Origin: Skeletonema tropicum
Taxonomy: Eukaryota > Bacillariophyta > Thalassiosirophyceae > Thalassiosirales > Thalassiosiraceae
NCBI GenBank assembly: GCA_037178625.1
Contig: CM074147.1
Span: 1,488,001 to 1,552,000 of the forward strand
DNA: 64,000 nucleotides
Direction of reading: 5' to 3'
Under the pieces are notes generated by a model that had not been told where the DNA came from, made no database searches, and saw nothing but the letters and a program-made list of their open reading frames with translations. The position numbers were made by a program, and so were the translations under genes. Below, piece after piece: positions 41,431 through 51,535 of this stretch; position 1 is the stretch's first letter, and each line of letters opens with the position of its first letter.

Positions 41431-44400
41431 GTGAAGTGATGGATCGTCGTCCAAATGGGCTACCGTATACTACGCTATAGTATGAATAAAAGATTCACTC
41501 TATTCCACATTATTTGAACGTATCTTCTGACACACCTCTTCACTTCCTTTACTCCACAATCTCACACACTCTCGCAGGAACAAACGACGAATGCAAAATA
41601 TGACATTAGCAATTGGACCAGGAACACCTGCATCGAATGTCTTGTCGGATGCTGTATTGATGATGAATCCTATGGGGGAGGAGGGTGATAATTCCTCCTC
41701 GTCCTTTTCAGACCATTCTTTGCAAGAGGAGGAGGAGAGTGGTGGTGATAATGATCTTGACGAGGAGGAGGATTTGTTGCATCTTTCTAACAGTGGTGGT
41801 GATAACAATGAGGAGAATAATGATGAGGAAGATAATGATGATTGGTGTAGCATCAATGAAGAGCATGGAACTGTAATGGCAGAAGATGAAGATAATGAGG
41901 AAGGGCTGCAAGAACGAGAAGCAGCAGTTGCTACAGCAGCGAAAGAGGACGATGCCAACAATAATGATGAAGCATTTGATATGGTGGACGAAGAAGAAGA
42001 TTTGGATCTACCACTTCGTGAAGAAGAGGAAGAGGATCTTGAAGGCAGTGGTGGTGAACATCAACATGTTGCATCTTCTCGTGATGCATGGACAAGACAT
42101 GACAGTGATGACGATGATGATGATTCTACCAGCAGTGGTAGCGATGATGATGACGACGACGACGACGATGAGAGAGGATGGAATCTTTCACGTCTTGATC
42201 GCTTAGAGCAGTACGTCGAACATATCGAAAGAGCACAGCGACGAAGACGGAGGAGGAGGAGGAGACAACTGATGGAGAGTGCATCTTCACCCTCTAGCTC
42301 CGCTTCCAATAACGTGAATCGTTCTGCCACCGATGACAGTAATAGTATTGTCATGGACTATCGTGAAGTGGCACGTTCGATGAAGCATGGTGGATGTATT
42401 AATACTGCATGTTGGTTGGATGTCGATTGGAGACTATCAACAGTTTCTCATGAAGATTCAGGATATGATTACTACGAAGGGGGATTCATTACCTCATCTT
42501 CATTCTCTTCCAATAATGAGTGCTACAATCCTCCATTGTCGCCTTCCCGACGTAAGACGGATTATGGAAAGTTTGCAACCCCCACATCATCTACCGAGGC
42601 ACCTACCCAAATATGCACTTCAGGGGACGATCACATGATCAAGTTTTGGGATGTGGCAGCATCAATGGGGAGTATTTCACCGCTGCCAGGTGGGAGTGCT
42701 ACTATAACTCCCTTTTCTAGTCCATTGGAACCCATGAGAGCGTCATCGGAATTGATAAGTCGGTGGAAGAACCATGGTGATGGATATTTCTCCTCCACTG
42801 ACGATGGACAGTACTCACAACATCATCATCATCATCAACGTCATTTGCCTGGCATTGTCCATCCACTCTTAACATTGACAACGGGACACCGAGGCAATGT
42901 CTTTCACGTTACCCCTGTACCATTTAGTCCTGGTAAGGTTGCTACGTGTGCAGCTGATGGCTTCCTTCGACTCACCGATGTAGAAGTACATTCCACACCA
43001 TCTTCTCCATTAGTGAGTCGTGCAAGAGCAAATTCTACCACCTCGACATCTTCCAATACAGGAGGAGATTCATCGGCGGTAATTATCAGTCCCGAATACG
43101 CATCCGATGATGGAGGGTCTCAATATGGGATCTTATCAAGCGAAAAGATGTGCTTCTCGCATACATTTCTGAATGCCAACGAGGGGTTGGTATGTAGTGA
43201 GCGCGGTCTTCTCCATTTTGACCTTCGATTGCCAGCACGAAGTCAAAAGAGGGGGAGTTTGATAGAGGAGCTGAAAAAGACTTGTAAGGCGTGTGCACCG
43301 TGGCGTCTTGGGGAGGATAGTGGTGATAATCAGTTACAATCGGCATACGTCTTTGCCGGAGGGACAGGTGTGGATGTTGCATTGTACGATCTGAGGATGA
43401 CAGGTGGATCATCATCTGGCGGCAACCAAGCCGTGCAGCGATATCGTCCACAGGCTTTACAAAATAAATCATCCGTGGCTGTTAGTGGCATTGACCTGTC
43501 AAGAAATAAACGGGAGCTGCTCGTATCGTATGAGAGTGATCAAATTTACACTTTTCCCATCTTTCCCGATGCGTCTGCTGCAGGGCCATCACTGTTGGAC
43601 ATTGACAGCAATGATGATGCAGACAAAAAGAGCAATAAGCCAATTCCAGAGTTGTGCTCCTACGGTGGTCATCTTAATCGCATGACCTTTCTGAAACAGG
43701 CAAAGTATGCAGGACCGAATGATGAATACATTTGCACTGGCAGTGATTCTGGTCATGCATGGATTTACGAGAAGGATTCCGGTGCCGTGGTTAGCTTTCT
43801 CAAAGCAGACAATCACACGTGTAATGGGATCGTTCCTCATCCGTCGCTACCGTATTTCATAACTTATGGCATCGATAGCACGGCCAAGCTTTGGAGAGCA
43901 ACAACTCCGGTTGACAATGAAGTAGATGATTCTGATATTGGACGTTTCAAGTACTCTCGTGAAGCTGAGTATGAGAAGAGTATTGTTCTTCGGAAATGGA
44001 GGGACGCTAGGCGGGGGAAACCAATAGATCTGGAGGATGAAGAAATTAGCTTCTTACCTGATGAAATCACAGATGATGACGACGATTTGGATGATGAGAT
44101 TGGAATGATGGGCATCTTCCTCCGCCATCGATACACGAACGCCTTGCCATACATTGGAAATAATTTGATGAACTTGAACAGCAGGCTGAAGAAAAATTAC
44201 TTCACTTGCTGCCGATCAGTAGGCATGGATGAGGTAGAGCCTGTGAAGAGTGGCATAGCACCACTGAGGCGACGAGTTGCGTTGATGAAATCACGGTATC
44301 AAGCTGATAGGCTAGGTCTAGAGTGGAACAGCCGCACTCCATGGTTGATGAAGCCAAAAGACTGCATTCTTGAGCAGTTGCAGAAGGAGAAGAGAAAAGG

Positions 44401-45412
44401 CCCAACTGACATGATATCGTACGGAGCTGCGGTAGATCTCATTCCAGATGATCCGTCTTGTTGGATTCCTTTTGAGAGACTGATGACAAATCCACCAGAA
44501 ATGGGGGGCTCGCCCTATAATGTCAAAAGATACGAACGCTTCATTCTTGAATCTGGCGCAGATGAATCTATTACCCCGGTTGCTCGTGCAAATCAAATCG
44601 ATGTGTTTGAAGAAGGCACCGAATCATCACTGGAGGTTACGGTTGACAGTCTTGATGTGAAGTGTGCGAGCCAAAAGCATTCCATCCAATCCAATGAAAT
44701 GCTTGCCAAATCAACTGAGTCTGAAGGACAATCATACAGCCACACACAAGCTTGGGATATCCTCTACCAGACAGTCACGTTGTTGAAAGAAGCAGGCAAT
44801 GAAGCACTCAAATCATCGCAACTTGCTTTGGCAGCTCAACGATACGACAAGGCAATCAACTACTGCTCTATTGCATATCTCAATTTTCCAGTGGGTAACT
44901 CACTCTTCCTCGCAGAGCATCAGTACGTCATATCAAAGAATAGCGGATTTGAATGTCGATGGAATCCTCTTTTGAAACAGCTTATCATGATACGACTAAA
45001 CTTATCAATGTGTTTCTTGAAGGAAGAGCTGAACGATACGAAAGAAGCATTATCTCAAGCAAACTTGGCACTGCGGGCCTTGAGACCATTCACTGAAAAG
45101 GGGGTAGTGCTGACAGGCAAGAAATTGAGTAAAAAGAGGAAAGATGAACCGTATGAAACATTTAAGGAAGCGAAGACGCTTCAAGCAAAAGCATATTTCC
45201 GGCTTGGCTCGGCCCAACTTGCAGCGACAGATTTCGAGGAGGCTGTCAACAGCTTTGATAGAAGTGCCAAATGCTCCAGGGAAGTTGATGCACAAGTTGA
45301 AGATGCAGTGGTTCGTAAATTAAACGAGGCGAAGAGGCGGCGGAAGGAAAAGAAAGAGAAGGAGAGGAAGAAGTTTAAGCTCATGTTCTCTTCGCAGGGT
45401 GATGAAGATTGA
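40987..45412 (+). CDS. WD40-TPR protein, WDTC1/DCAF-like
   Basis: Two exons, 40987-41360 and 41578-45412, joined in phase across a 217-bp intron; 1402 residues. The N-terminal 390 residues are low complexity, with a long Asp/Glu tract at about 146-353. A WD40 propeller runs from about 393 to 890: GCINTACWLDVDW, ICTSGDDHMIKFWDV, GHRGNVFHVTPVPF, CSERGLLHFDLR, GGTGVDVALYDLR, ICTGSDSGHAWIYEKDSG and PYFITYGIDSTAKLWR. A TPR region is at about 1183-1366 (KEAGNEALKSSQLALAAQRY; AKAYFRLGSAQLAATDFEEA), then a Lys/Arg tail. This order (propeller with DCAF8-like blades, then TPRs) is that of WDTC1/DCAF9, a substrate receptor of CUL4-DDB1 ubiquitin ligases. It is twice the animal length, mainly from the acidic region and an insert between the domains. 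Assignment is by domain order; ligase binding is inferred. Confidence 0.8.
41391..41428 (+). repeat. (TG)n microsatellite in the WD40-TPR gene intron
   Basis: Nineteen uninterrupted TG units lie 30 bp after the GTGAGT donor of the single intron. Length is likely to vary between strains. Confidence 0.9.
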
Positions 45413-47168
45413 AGGTATTTCGAAAGTGAAGATGTAGGTGTAGGTTAGAATAAATCGCTTTAGAGAATATTAAATATGCGAGTACATTCACAAAAATTTT
45501 GTTGTTGTTGCACTATTCACATGCAAGCAGTCTCAGCTCCTTCATCGATCCATGAGATCCCAGAAAGTATCTCTTGGCTCTTGGTTGGCATCTATTCTCA
45601 ATATCGACCAAATAGCTGCAAAGATTTATATTTGACGGTATCGGGAACGAGAATCACAAAGCTCTGGCAAACTCTTGACGGCTTCTGCCTACCTAATTGT
45701 AATTGAGAGCATGCACAAGCCAAGAAGACCGCCTAAGAGAAAGACTTTTATCTAATTCTGCATATGTAGATAAGAGAAGCTTTACGGTACACGAGACGTT
45801 GAAGTTGAATAACAATGTGTAAATTGCAGTACCTATTATTGTAGGTACATAGTTGCCAGAAGATGCCCACACCCCGGATCCACCCCGGGTGGCGTCTTTA
45901 CCACGTAACTATGTCAATAATAGGTCGATTCATTTGGTTCAAAGACCAACAACCTTCCATTTAGTTAGTTTAGAACGCCTCTGCAACGTGGCATGGTGGT
46001 ATTCCGACCATTCTCCAAGATATTGTGGGTACTAATTCAGTAGCACTGGCATCGTCGGCCCGGGGTTCTCGGCCATCACGCATCACACACTAACAAAAAA
46101 CATCTCCTCCATGACAAATCCGACGGCAAACCATGGTACTATTGGGCCAACATTCCCAAAATCAACATAACCAAAATAGTGCCTAACCCCATTTTTTATG
46201 TAGATTCCGATTCTGTAAGCGGTGGCGGCCGAATCGGCGTCGTTGTGATGGTATACGGCTCTAACCGCCAGAGACATAAAATCTGCACATGCCGGGCAAC
46301 ATCATGACATACTCATATTTAATAGATTTCGGTTATTTAATAGCCATGGTGCATTGCAGACACCTTCTGAATACTATGATGATTGATTATTATTATCAGT
46401 TTCATTGATTACATACAAATTAGACGTAATAATTGAGTAGTAGGTCAAATCATCCGCTGTTGCTTTGATCCCATCGGGTAGGAATGGTGCTGTTAGGAGT
46501 CATATGATACCCTGAAACCACTGTATAATGCTCGCAACAGATGGCTATTGGTGTTGTGTGGTGAAAGGGTCCCCAACTTGCAGGATGAATACAGTCAATA
46601 TCACTTCAAATACTCGTGTATGTGATTGCATTCGCTCTTCATTTTCCACCAAAATATGCTACATTTCAACCAGTCCAATAATGTCGCAGCCACAATGAAA
46701 TAGAGATATCTACACCAACCACGTTGATTGTTATATTATAGTCATCACCTCACAGACTTTTGGCACCCTCTCATTTCATTTCCTGTCAGATACATGCATT
46801 CTCCTTTTTGATGTATTTTGTGGAAATTATCAATTTTCAACTACTGTATTCACCATGCCACTACATGCGCCATAGAACGCCCCGACACACTCTAGAGGGG
46901 ACTGATCGCCGCTTAATAGTATATAGATGGCGTCTGCAAACCAGTTCAGTGGCAGAGCAGCTTCAACTATTCATCTGAAGACCATATTGGAAGTGCATCA
47001 TCACACCGATGTCAAAGCGCAATTTTCCGGCACCTCTACTTTGGTGTCATAATAAGTAGCGATGGCGTGGATTGATGTCCATCTGAGGACACCACTTCAT
47101 AGAAAGGCTATTGGAGAGGGAGTTGCTGCAGTTGGGCTGTCTAATTTTAGGTGTAGCTAGTGTTGTTG
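45413..47168. other. Spacer with one hairpin element
   Basis: No convincing gene in 1.75 kb. A 64-codon minus-strand frame at 46083-46277 (MSLAVRAVYHHNDADSAATA, ending MEEMFFVSV) has some coding look but no family. A hairpin-forming inverted repeat lies at 45831-45926. The last 200 bp are presumably the promoter of M1. Confidence 0.5.
45831..45926. repeat. Imperfect inverted repeat, about 96 bp
   Basis: The ends read ACCTATTATTG and CAATAATAGGT, with inner matches CATAGTT/AACTATG and GATGCC/GGCGTC. It is possibly a tiny MITE or a transcript hairpin. No second copy was found in the window. Confidence 0.55.
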
Positions 47169-49673
47169 ATGTCGGCACGTACGGGGTCGAGGTGCGCCAT
47201 GGTGATCGCTGGTGATTTTTTTCATTATCCCCTGGGCATCTTCTGGTTAAAAGCTGAAGGATTTTTTTTATTCAGATCTCAGATCGGAAGAAGGAAGAAG
47301 CCAAGTCTGAGCCCAAACCCCCAGGCAGATGTCAGCCGAACCGAAAACAACAAGATCAAGATGAAGTTTAAGACGATGGAGATGGTCGGAGTTGGAGGAA
47401 CAACTGTGAAGCAGCTTGATGGTGATGGCTCAACAGGAGATGGAGGTGATCACTTCTCGAAGTCCGGCAGTATCCGAAACTCTGATGATTCTTATGATTC
47501 TGGTCGTAACGATGAGCATGGACTCATTCTTTATCCCGACCCTGGACGTGACACCAACACCATTACTGCTACTGACACTGGCAAATTCTCACCTCTGTCA
47601 CCGTTGTTCTCGCACATCGATGAGAATCAGGATGAGGCGCTCACACCTCAGGATAATTCGCTTCTACCTCGCGATGAATACGTTGACAATGAATACAAGG
47701 AAAACGACATCGACATCGAAAATGATAGAGTCAGCGATGAGCGTAAGTCACTCCGCTCATCTAACATGACAAAATCCGAAGGTGTCAACACATATCTCTC
47801 CGAAGACACCTTCAGCTTCCTCGTTTACTCTCATGTACCCAGCTGGGCTTTCTTGTTGGCCATGTTTGTATTCGCATTTCAGATTGCAATCTTTAGTGTT
47901 CTGCTTTATGATATAACCGAATTTTCCTTTCGATACAATATGTTGCTATTCCCAGCCAAGGTTGAGAAATCGGTGAGGATTGCAGAAGCTTTGGCTGGTG
48001 TGGTAGCAATCATCACTCAAGACGATGTGCGCAAAGCGGTGAATTTACTTCGAGAAAGCTCCTGTCAGTGGCCGTGGTGCCCATGCCCGTGTTGCCCATG
48101 CTCGTGCACGTGCACGTGCTTCAATATCAATGAGGATCTAAAAGAGGCATTGCCGGGGACAACGAAACGGAAATGGATTTGGTCCATCCTGCTGCGTGCT
48201 ATTGTGGGGTTGTTTGGGTTGTTCCTGACATTTTTGCTCATCATGCAGTCGACTACAGTTATTGATTTGTTGCTAAACTTCACAGCCATGGAGTTTGTCA
48301 CTCAACTTGATGATGTAGTGTTTGTATTGACAAAGGAAGGCTTTTTGGGGGGAAAGTTGCAGAAGGAGGCAAAGAAAGTCTTGAATACCTCCTATCCTTC
48401 GAGGCTTCCCTCAGAATCGAAGTGTGCATCATGTGGTGTAACAATGGAAAAGTATGTCCGGTGGGCCCTCTCAGAGGGGTGCGCATCATGTGTTGCTAAG
48501 TTATGCTCAGAAATTTGCGAGTACGTCCGGTGGGCCCTCTCAGAGGGGTTTGCATCATTTGTGGCAAATTTACACTTCGTTATTTGGTTAGTTTTTTTCT
48601 TCAGCATGTACGGTTGGATCAGTTGGAAGCAAGCAAATGGAGACTACTTCTGTCACAATATCTTGGCTCAGTTTGGCGATGAGGTGTTGCCGATACTGGG
48701 TACACTTACCGGGTTGTTTCACCTTAGAAAAGATACCCGCTGTCAGAATGTGTATGGCGGACGAGTGAGCTATTTTAGGAACGGCAAAGATGGTGAAGCT
48801 TTGTTGGCATATTGCGAAGAGCAGGAGCGATGGACAATCTCTCTGCCCAATGGCATCCTTACCAGAGATGATAAGAAATGTGAGGAAAATCCATGCGATA
48901 AAAGCTGCAACGATCCGTGCAATTGGATCGCGGCGTCCTCTGTGACTAAAGATTTCAATGTATTGACAACTGCAAATTCTGAATGGATTGTAAGAGATTT
49001 AAGCGACGGACCAAAGCGCATATCCTCCCTATCACAGCACTTTCTAGCATGTCATGATTGCGTTTTCCATGATAATTTTTGCGAAGAAGATGAAAAGTTT
49101 GGAGAATGTAAGGCTAATAGTTTCACGGAGGGATGGAAGAGTATGTGTGCATGCAATACCGGCCATTATGGATTTCAATGCGAGTACCAGCCTTGCCAAA
49201 TGTTGGAGATCAGCCAACGCGATACAAGTTTTGAAAAACAAAATGGCACTTCTAGATTTGCCTCCAAATATTATCGGCTTGAAGGGGTGGAGGCTTACAA
49301 CCGCCCGGTTTACACAAGCGCAAGCCTCGATGATGCTCAGATGCTCAGCGATGGCACTGACATCATTTTATTCACAGGTGTACGATGGATCTTGAGCTCC
49401 AGGGATTTCTTTCCAGGGTTGAAAGACAACAGAAACGTGAATGAATACTTCTCTCAATTTCACGGGCATTTCACAGATTATAATGCCTCCTATGTTAGTG
49501 AACCAGTTTACACTGGCAAGCTAGAAGACGAGGCGTCTCCGTCAGGCTTACAATGGCTACATTCCTCTGGTGCTTCTCCAGATAAAGAATTTGATCAGCA
49601 GCTTCAGCCTGATTTGCAGAAAGGCTCCATCGAGACTAAATTCTGCTGTGACGGCTGCAGCAATGGTGAATAA
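47169..49673 (+). CDS. Membrane protein M1 with Cys-rich ectodomain
   Basis: Single exon, 834 residues from the first ATG (47169). The homologous start in M2 is out of frame here because of about 5 extra bases near 47338; an in-frame ATG at 47361 is an alternative. The N-terminal 200 residues are acidic and Ser-rich. Hydrophobic segments follow: FLLAMFVFAFQIAIFSVLLY, LLRAIVGLFGLFLTFLLIMQ with VIDLLLNF, and FVIWLVFFFSMYGW. The motif LAGVVAIITQDDVRKAVNLL lies between the first two. The C-terminal 350 residues are Cys-rich, with CACNTGHYGFQCEY (EGF-like end), YYRLEGVEAYNRPVYTSASL and a final CCDGCSNGE. M1 has two oddities: a Cys insert (CQWPWCPCPCCPCSC...) at 48062-48120, and a tandem repeat of YVRWALSEG at 48450-48560. 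The family seems diatom-specific from memory; its function is unknown. It is the first of three paralogues. Confidence 0.8.
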   Translation: MSARTGSRCAMVIAGDFFHYPLGIFWLKAEGFFLFRSQIGRRKKPSLSPNPQADVSRTENNKIKMKFKTMEMVGVGGTTVKQLDGDGSTGDGGDHFSKSGSIRNSDDSYDSGRNDEHGLILYPDPGRDTNTITATDTGKFSPLSPLFSHIDENQDEALTPQDNSLLPRDEYVDNEYKENDIDIENDRVSDERKSLRSSNMTKSEGVNTYLSEDTFSFLVYSHVPSWAFLLAMFVFAFQIAIFSVLLYDITEFSFRYNMLLFPAKVEKSVRIAEALAGVVAIITQDDVRKAVNLLRESSCQWPWCPCPCCPCSCTCTCFNINEDLKEALPGTTKRKWIWSILLRAIVGLFGLFLTFLLIMQSTTVIDLLLNFTAMEFVTQLDDVVFVLTKEGFLGGKLQKEAKKVLNTSYPSRLPSESKCASCGVTMEKYVRWALSEGCASCVAKLCSEICEYVRWALSEGFASFVANLHFVIWLVFFFSMYGWISWKQANGDYFCHNILAQFGDEVLPILGTLTGLFHLRKDTRCQNVYGGRVSYFRNGKDGEALLAYCEEQERWTISLPNGILTRDDKKCEENPCDKSCNDPCNWIAASSVTKDFNVLTTANSEWIVRDLSDGPKRISSLSQHFLACHDCVFHDNFCEEDEKFGECKANSFTEGWKSMCACNTGHYGFQCEYQPCQMLEISQRDTSFEKQNGTSRFASKYYRLEGVEAYNRPVYTSASLDDAQMLSDGTDIILFTGVRWILSSRDFFPGLKDNRNVNEYFSQFHGHFTDYNASYVSEPVYTGKLEDEASPSGLQWLHSSGASPDKEFDQQLQPDLQKGSIETKFCCDGCSNGE

Positions 49674-51142
49674 AACCTCAATTTTAATGGTTGTCCTGGA
49701 GGACGACATGTCAATCGATGTCTATTTGTTCGTGATGGTGATGGTTGTTTTGATCAATTCAAATTTAGTGACTCGAACCAATTTTGTGAATGAGCGATAC
49801 GATAGCAATAGCAATAAACTAGTTTGAGGTTTGAGCATGTTCATATGTAGGACAAGTTGTGATGAAGATGAAGAGAGACGTGGCTGTGGCTGGTCAGCAG
49901 CAGCGTTGAATGCTATAGCTTTCAATGCACTTGGAACATGAAATGAACCTCGGCCTGGGAGTGGGCACTTTATTGTTGGCTTCTGCTTCTGCTGCCTCCT
50001 CTACCGTGCCGTGTGTTGGCCATCTTAATCAATTCTTTCGATAAGTGACGGAAAATATATTGACACGGATTGTAAGCGAAAAATAACTCTGAGAGACGAT
50101 CATCGAATTCAACATGAATGCAAGCCCCAACCGAAGGAATACTGGCACCGAAACGTTCCCATGTATATTGTAATGGGTGGGTTATGAAGAGTAGATAGGA
50201 GGCGAGACGGACGTTTACGGGGTTGACTTCTTAATCACCGCAATTCACAATTCTGATTCTGCTTGATGACGGCTGAAAAAGATGATGGCCGGTGCCGAGT
50301 GATGAGGCAACAACAAACCCCCCCCCCCACACTACCGCGGCCCAAACCAACGATCAGCACGATCATTGGTCCTGTTGATGATCCCGAGCACAGGGGCATG
50401 TAGGCTGTTGGCGGCGTCTATGGCTATGGCATGGCATCAGTACACCTACTATGACTAGAAGTATATATGTACATCATAATAATATGTATTGGCACAAAGG
50501 GTTGTATGTTGTATGGGTTTAAAATGCTTCGCACAAGTACCGCTCGATACTTCTACTTGTATGTTGTGTCATGACCATCTATTTACACGATGTCGATCAG
50601 GTGATGACTTCAGTTCTGTTGAGAGCTTGCGTTGCACAAAGGCTTGCAAACTTTAAATCAAAACTGCATACAATACACAGAGAATGGAGAACCTGACGGT
50701 ATTCAAACGCATGTTATCTTTAAGTAATAGATAGTAACAAGTGTACAGCTTAGATACCTCGCCTTTGACCCTTTCATAGATGAAGTTGTTTGCTACTTCA
50801 CCTACAAAGCAAGGCATTAAATAATAAGAATGGATCCGCCAGCAGCCGACGAACGCTCCTTCACCTTCAACTCTGACTCGTCCACCTCATCCTTGTCCTT
50901 GTCCTTGGACTTGGAACTCGAGCATCCGCACCTGGAGCCGGAGAGATTTTATCACCAGAAAGCCAAGACCGTCATGGCAAGAGAGATGGAGAAGAAGACC
51001 GTCATGGCAAGAGAGATAAAGAAGAATACTGCCATGGTCATGGCAAGAGAGATGAAGAAGAAGACCGTCATGGCAAGAGAGATGAAGAAGAAGCGCCTCA
51101 CATTACGTCAAAATCATGAAGATCCGCGGGTAGATTATTCTC
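49157..51142 (+). repeat. Near-identical segmental duplicate of 53.17-55.13 kb
   Basis: From the EGF-like part of M1 through the spacer into D1, the sequence matches 53167-55125 with only scattered substitutions and small indels. Upstream of 49157 the two M genes are clearly more divergent. It ends inside D1 just after DYSRP, where D1 switches to unrelated sequence. Confidence 0.8.
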
Positions 51143-51156
51143 GACCGCGAATGTAG
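50830..51156 (+). pseudogene. Truncated copy D1 of the MDPPAADERS family
   Basis: It encodes 108 residues: MDPPAADERSFTFNSD, a Ser/Leu/Asp stretch, then four units of KTVMAREMKK type, then RLTLRQNHEDPRVDYSRP, followed by RM and a stop. In D2 the same point continues for 360 more residues with a membrane segment and ectodomain. The break lies in a segment unrelated to D2, so a rearrangement removed the 3' part. The remaining frame could be translated as a small cytosolic fragment, but I regard it as a relic. Confidence 0.7.
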
Positions 51157-51535
51157 ATTTGACGATATCGGGAGAATGACAAAGTCAATGATGATTCATT
51201 TCATTGCTCTAGAGTGAAGGCTTCAGCTTCTGACCTATCTAATAGTAATCGAGAGCGTGTTTCACTTTCACTATCTCTGGACTTTCGTCAAATAGTCAGC
51301 ATAGAGAAGCTTTACAGTACACAACATGTTCAAGTTGAGGTTGAACTTTACTTATTTACTCCTACTTATCACTTACTACTATGTAAGTACTTCATTCATG
51401 TTAGTTGCTGGTAAGATACATGAAGCCGGCAGCAGCCAGCAGCGCAGCCAGGGAAGGTTTCATTAACGCTGCACAGAAATAAAGAGGAATTGTTTGGATT
51501 CAGATCAAAGCAGAGCCTTAAGCCCAGGCACGACG

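Noticed and set aside
41640..42260. Open minus-strand frames rich in Ser/Leu opposite the acidic tract of the WD40-TPR gene
   Set aside because: They are the antisense of the Asp/Glu repeats; the plus-strand protein has clear WD40 and TPR homology.
46083..46277. 64-codon minus-strand frame
   Set aside because: It has some coding look but no start context, neighbour or family to support it; mentioned only in the spacer note.
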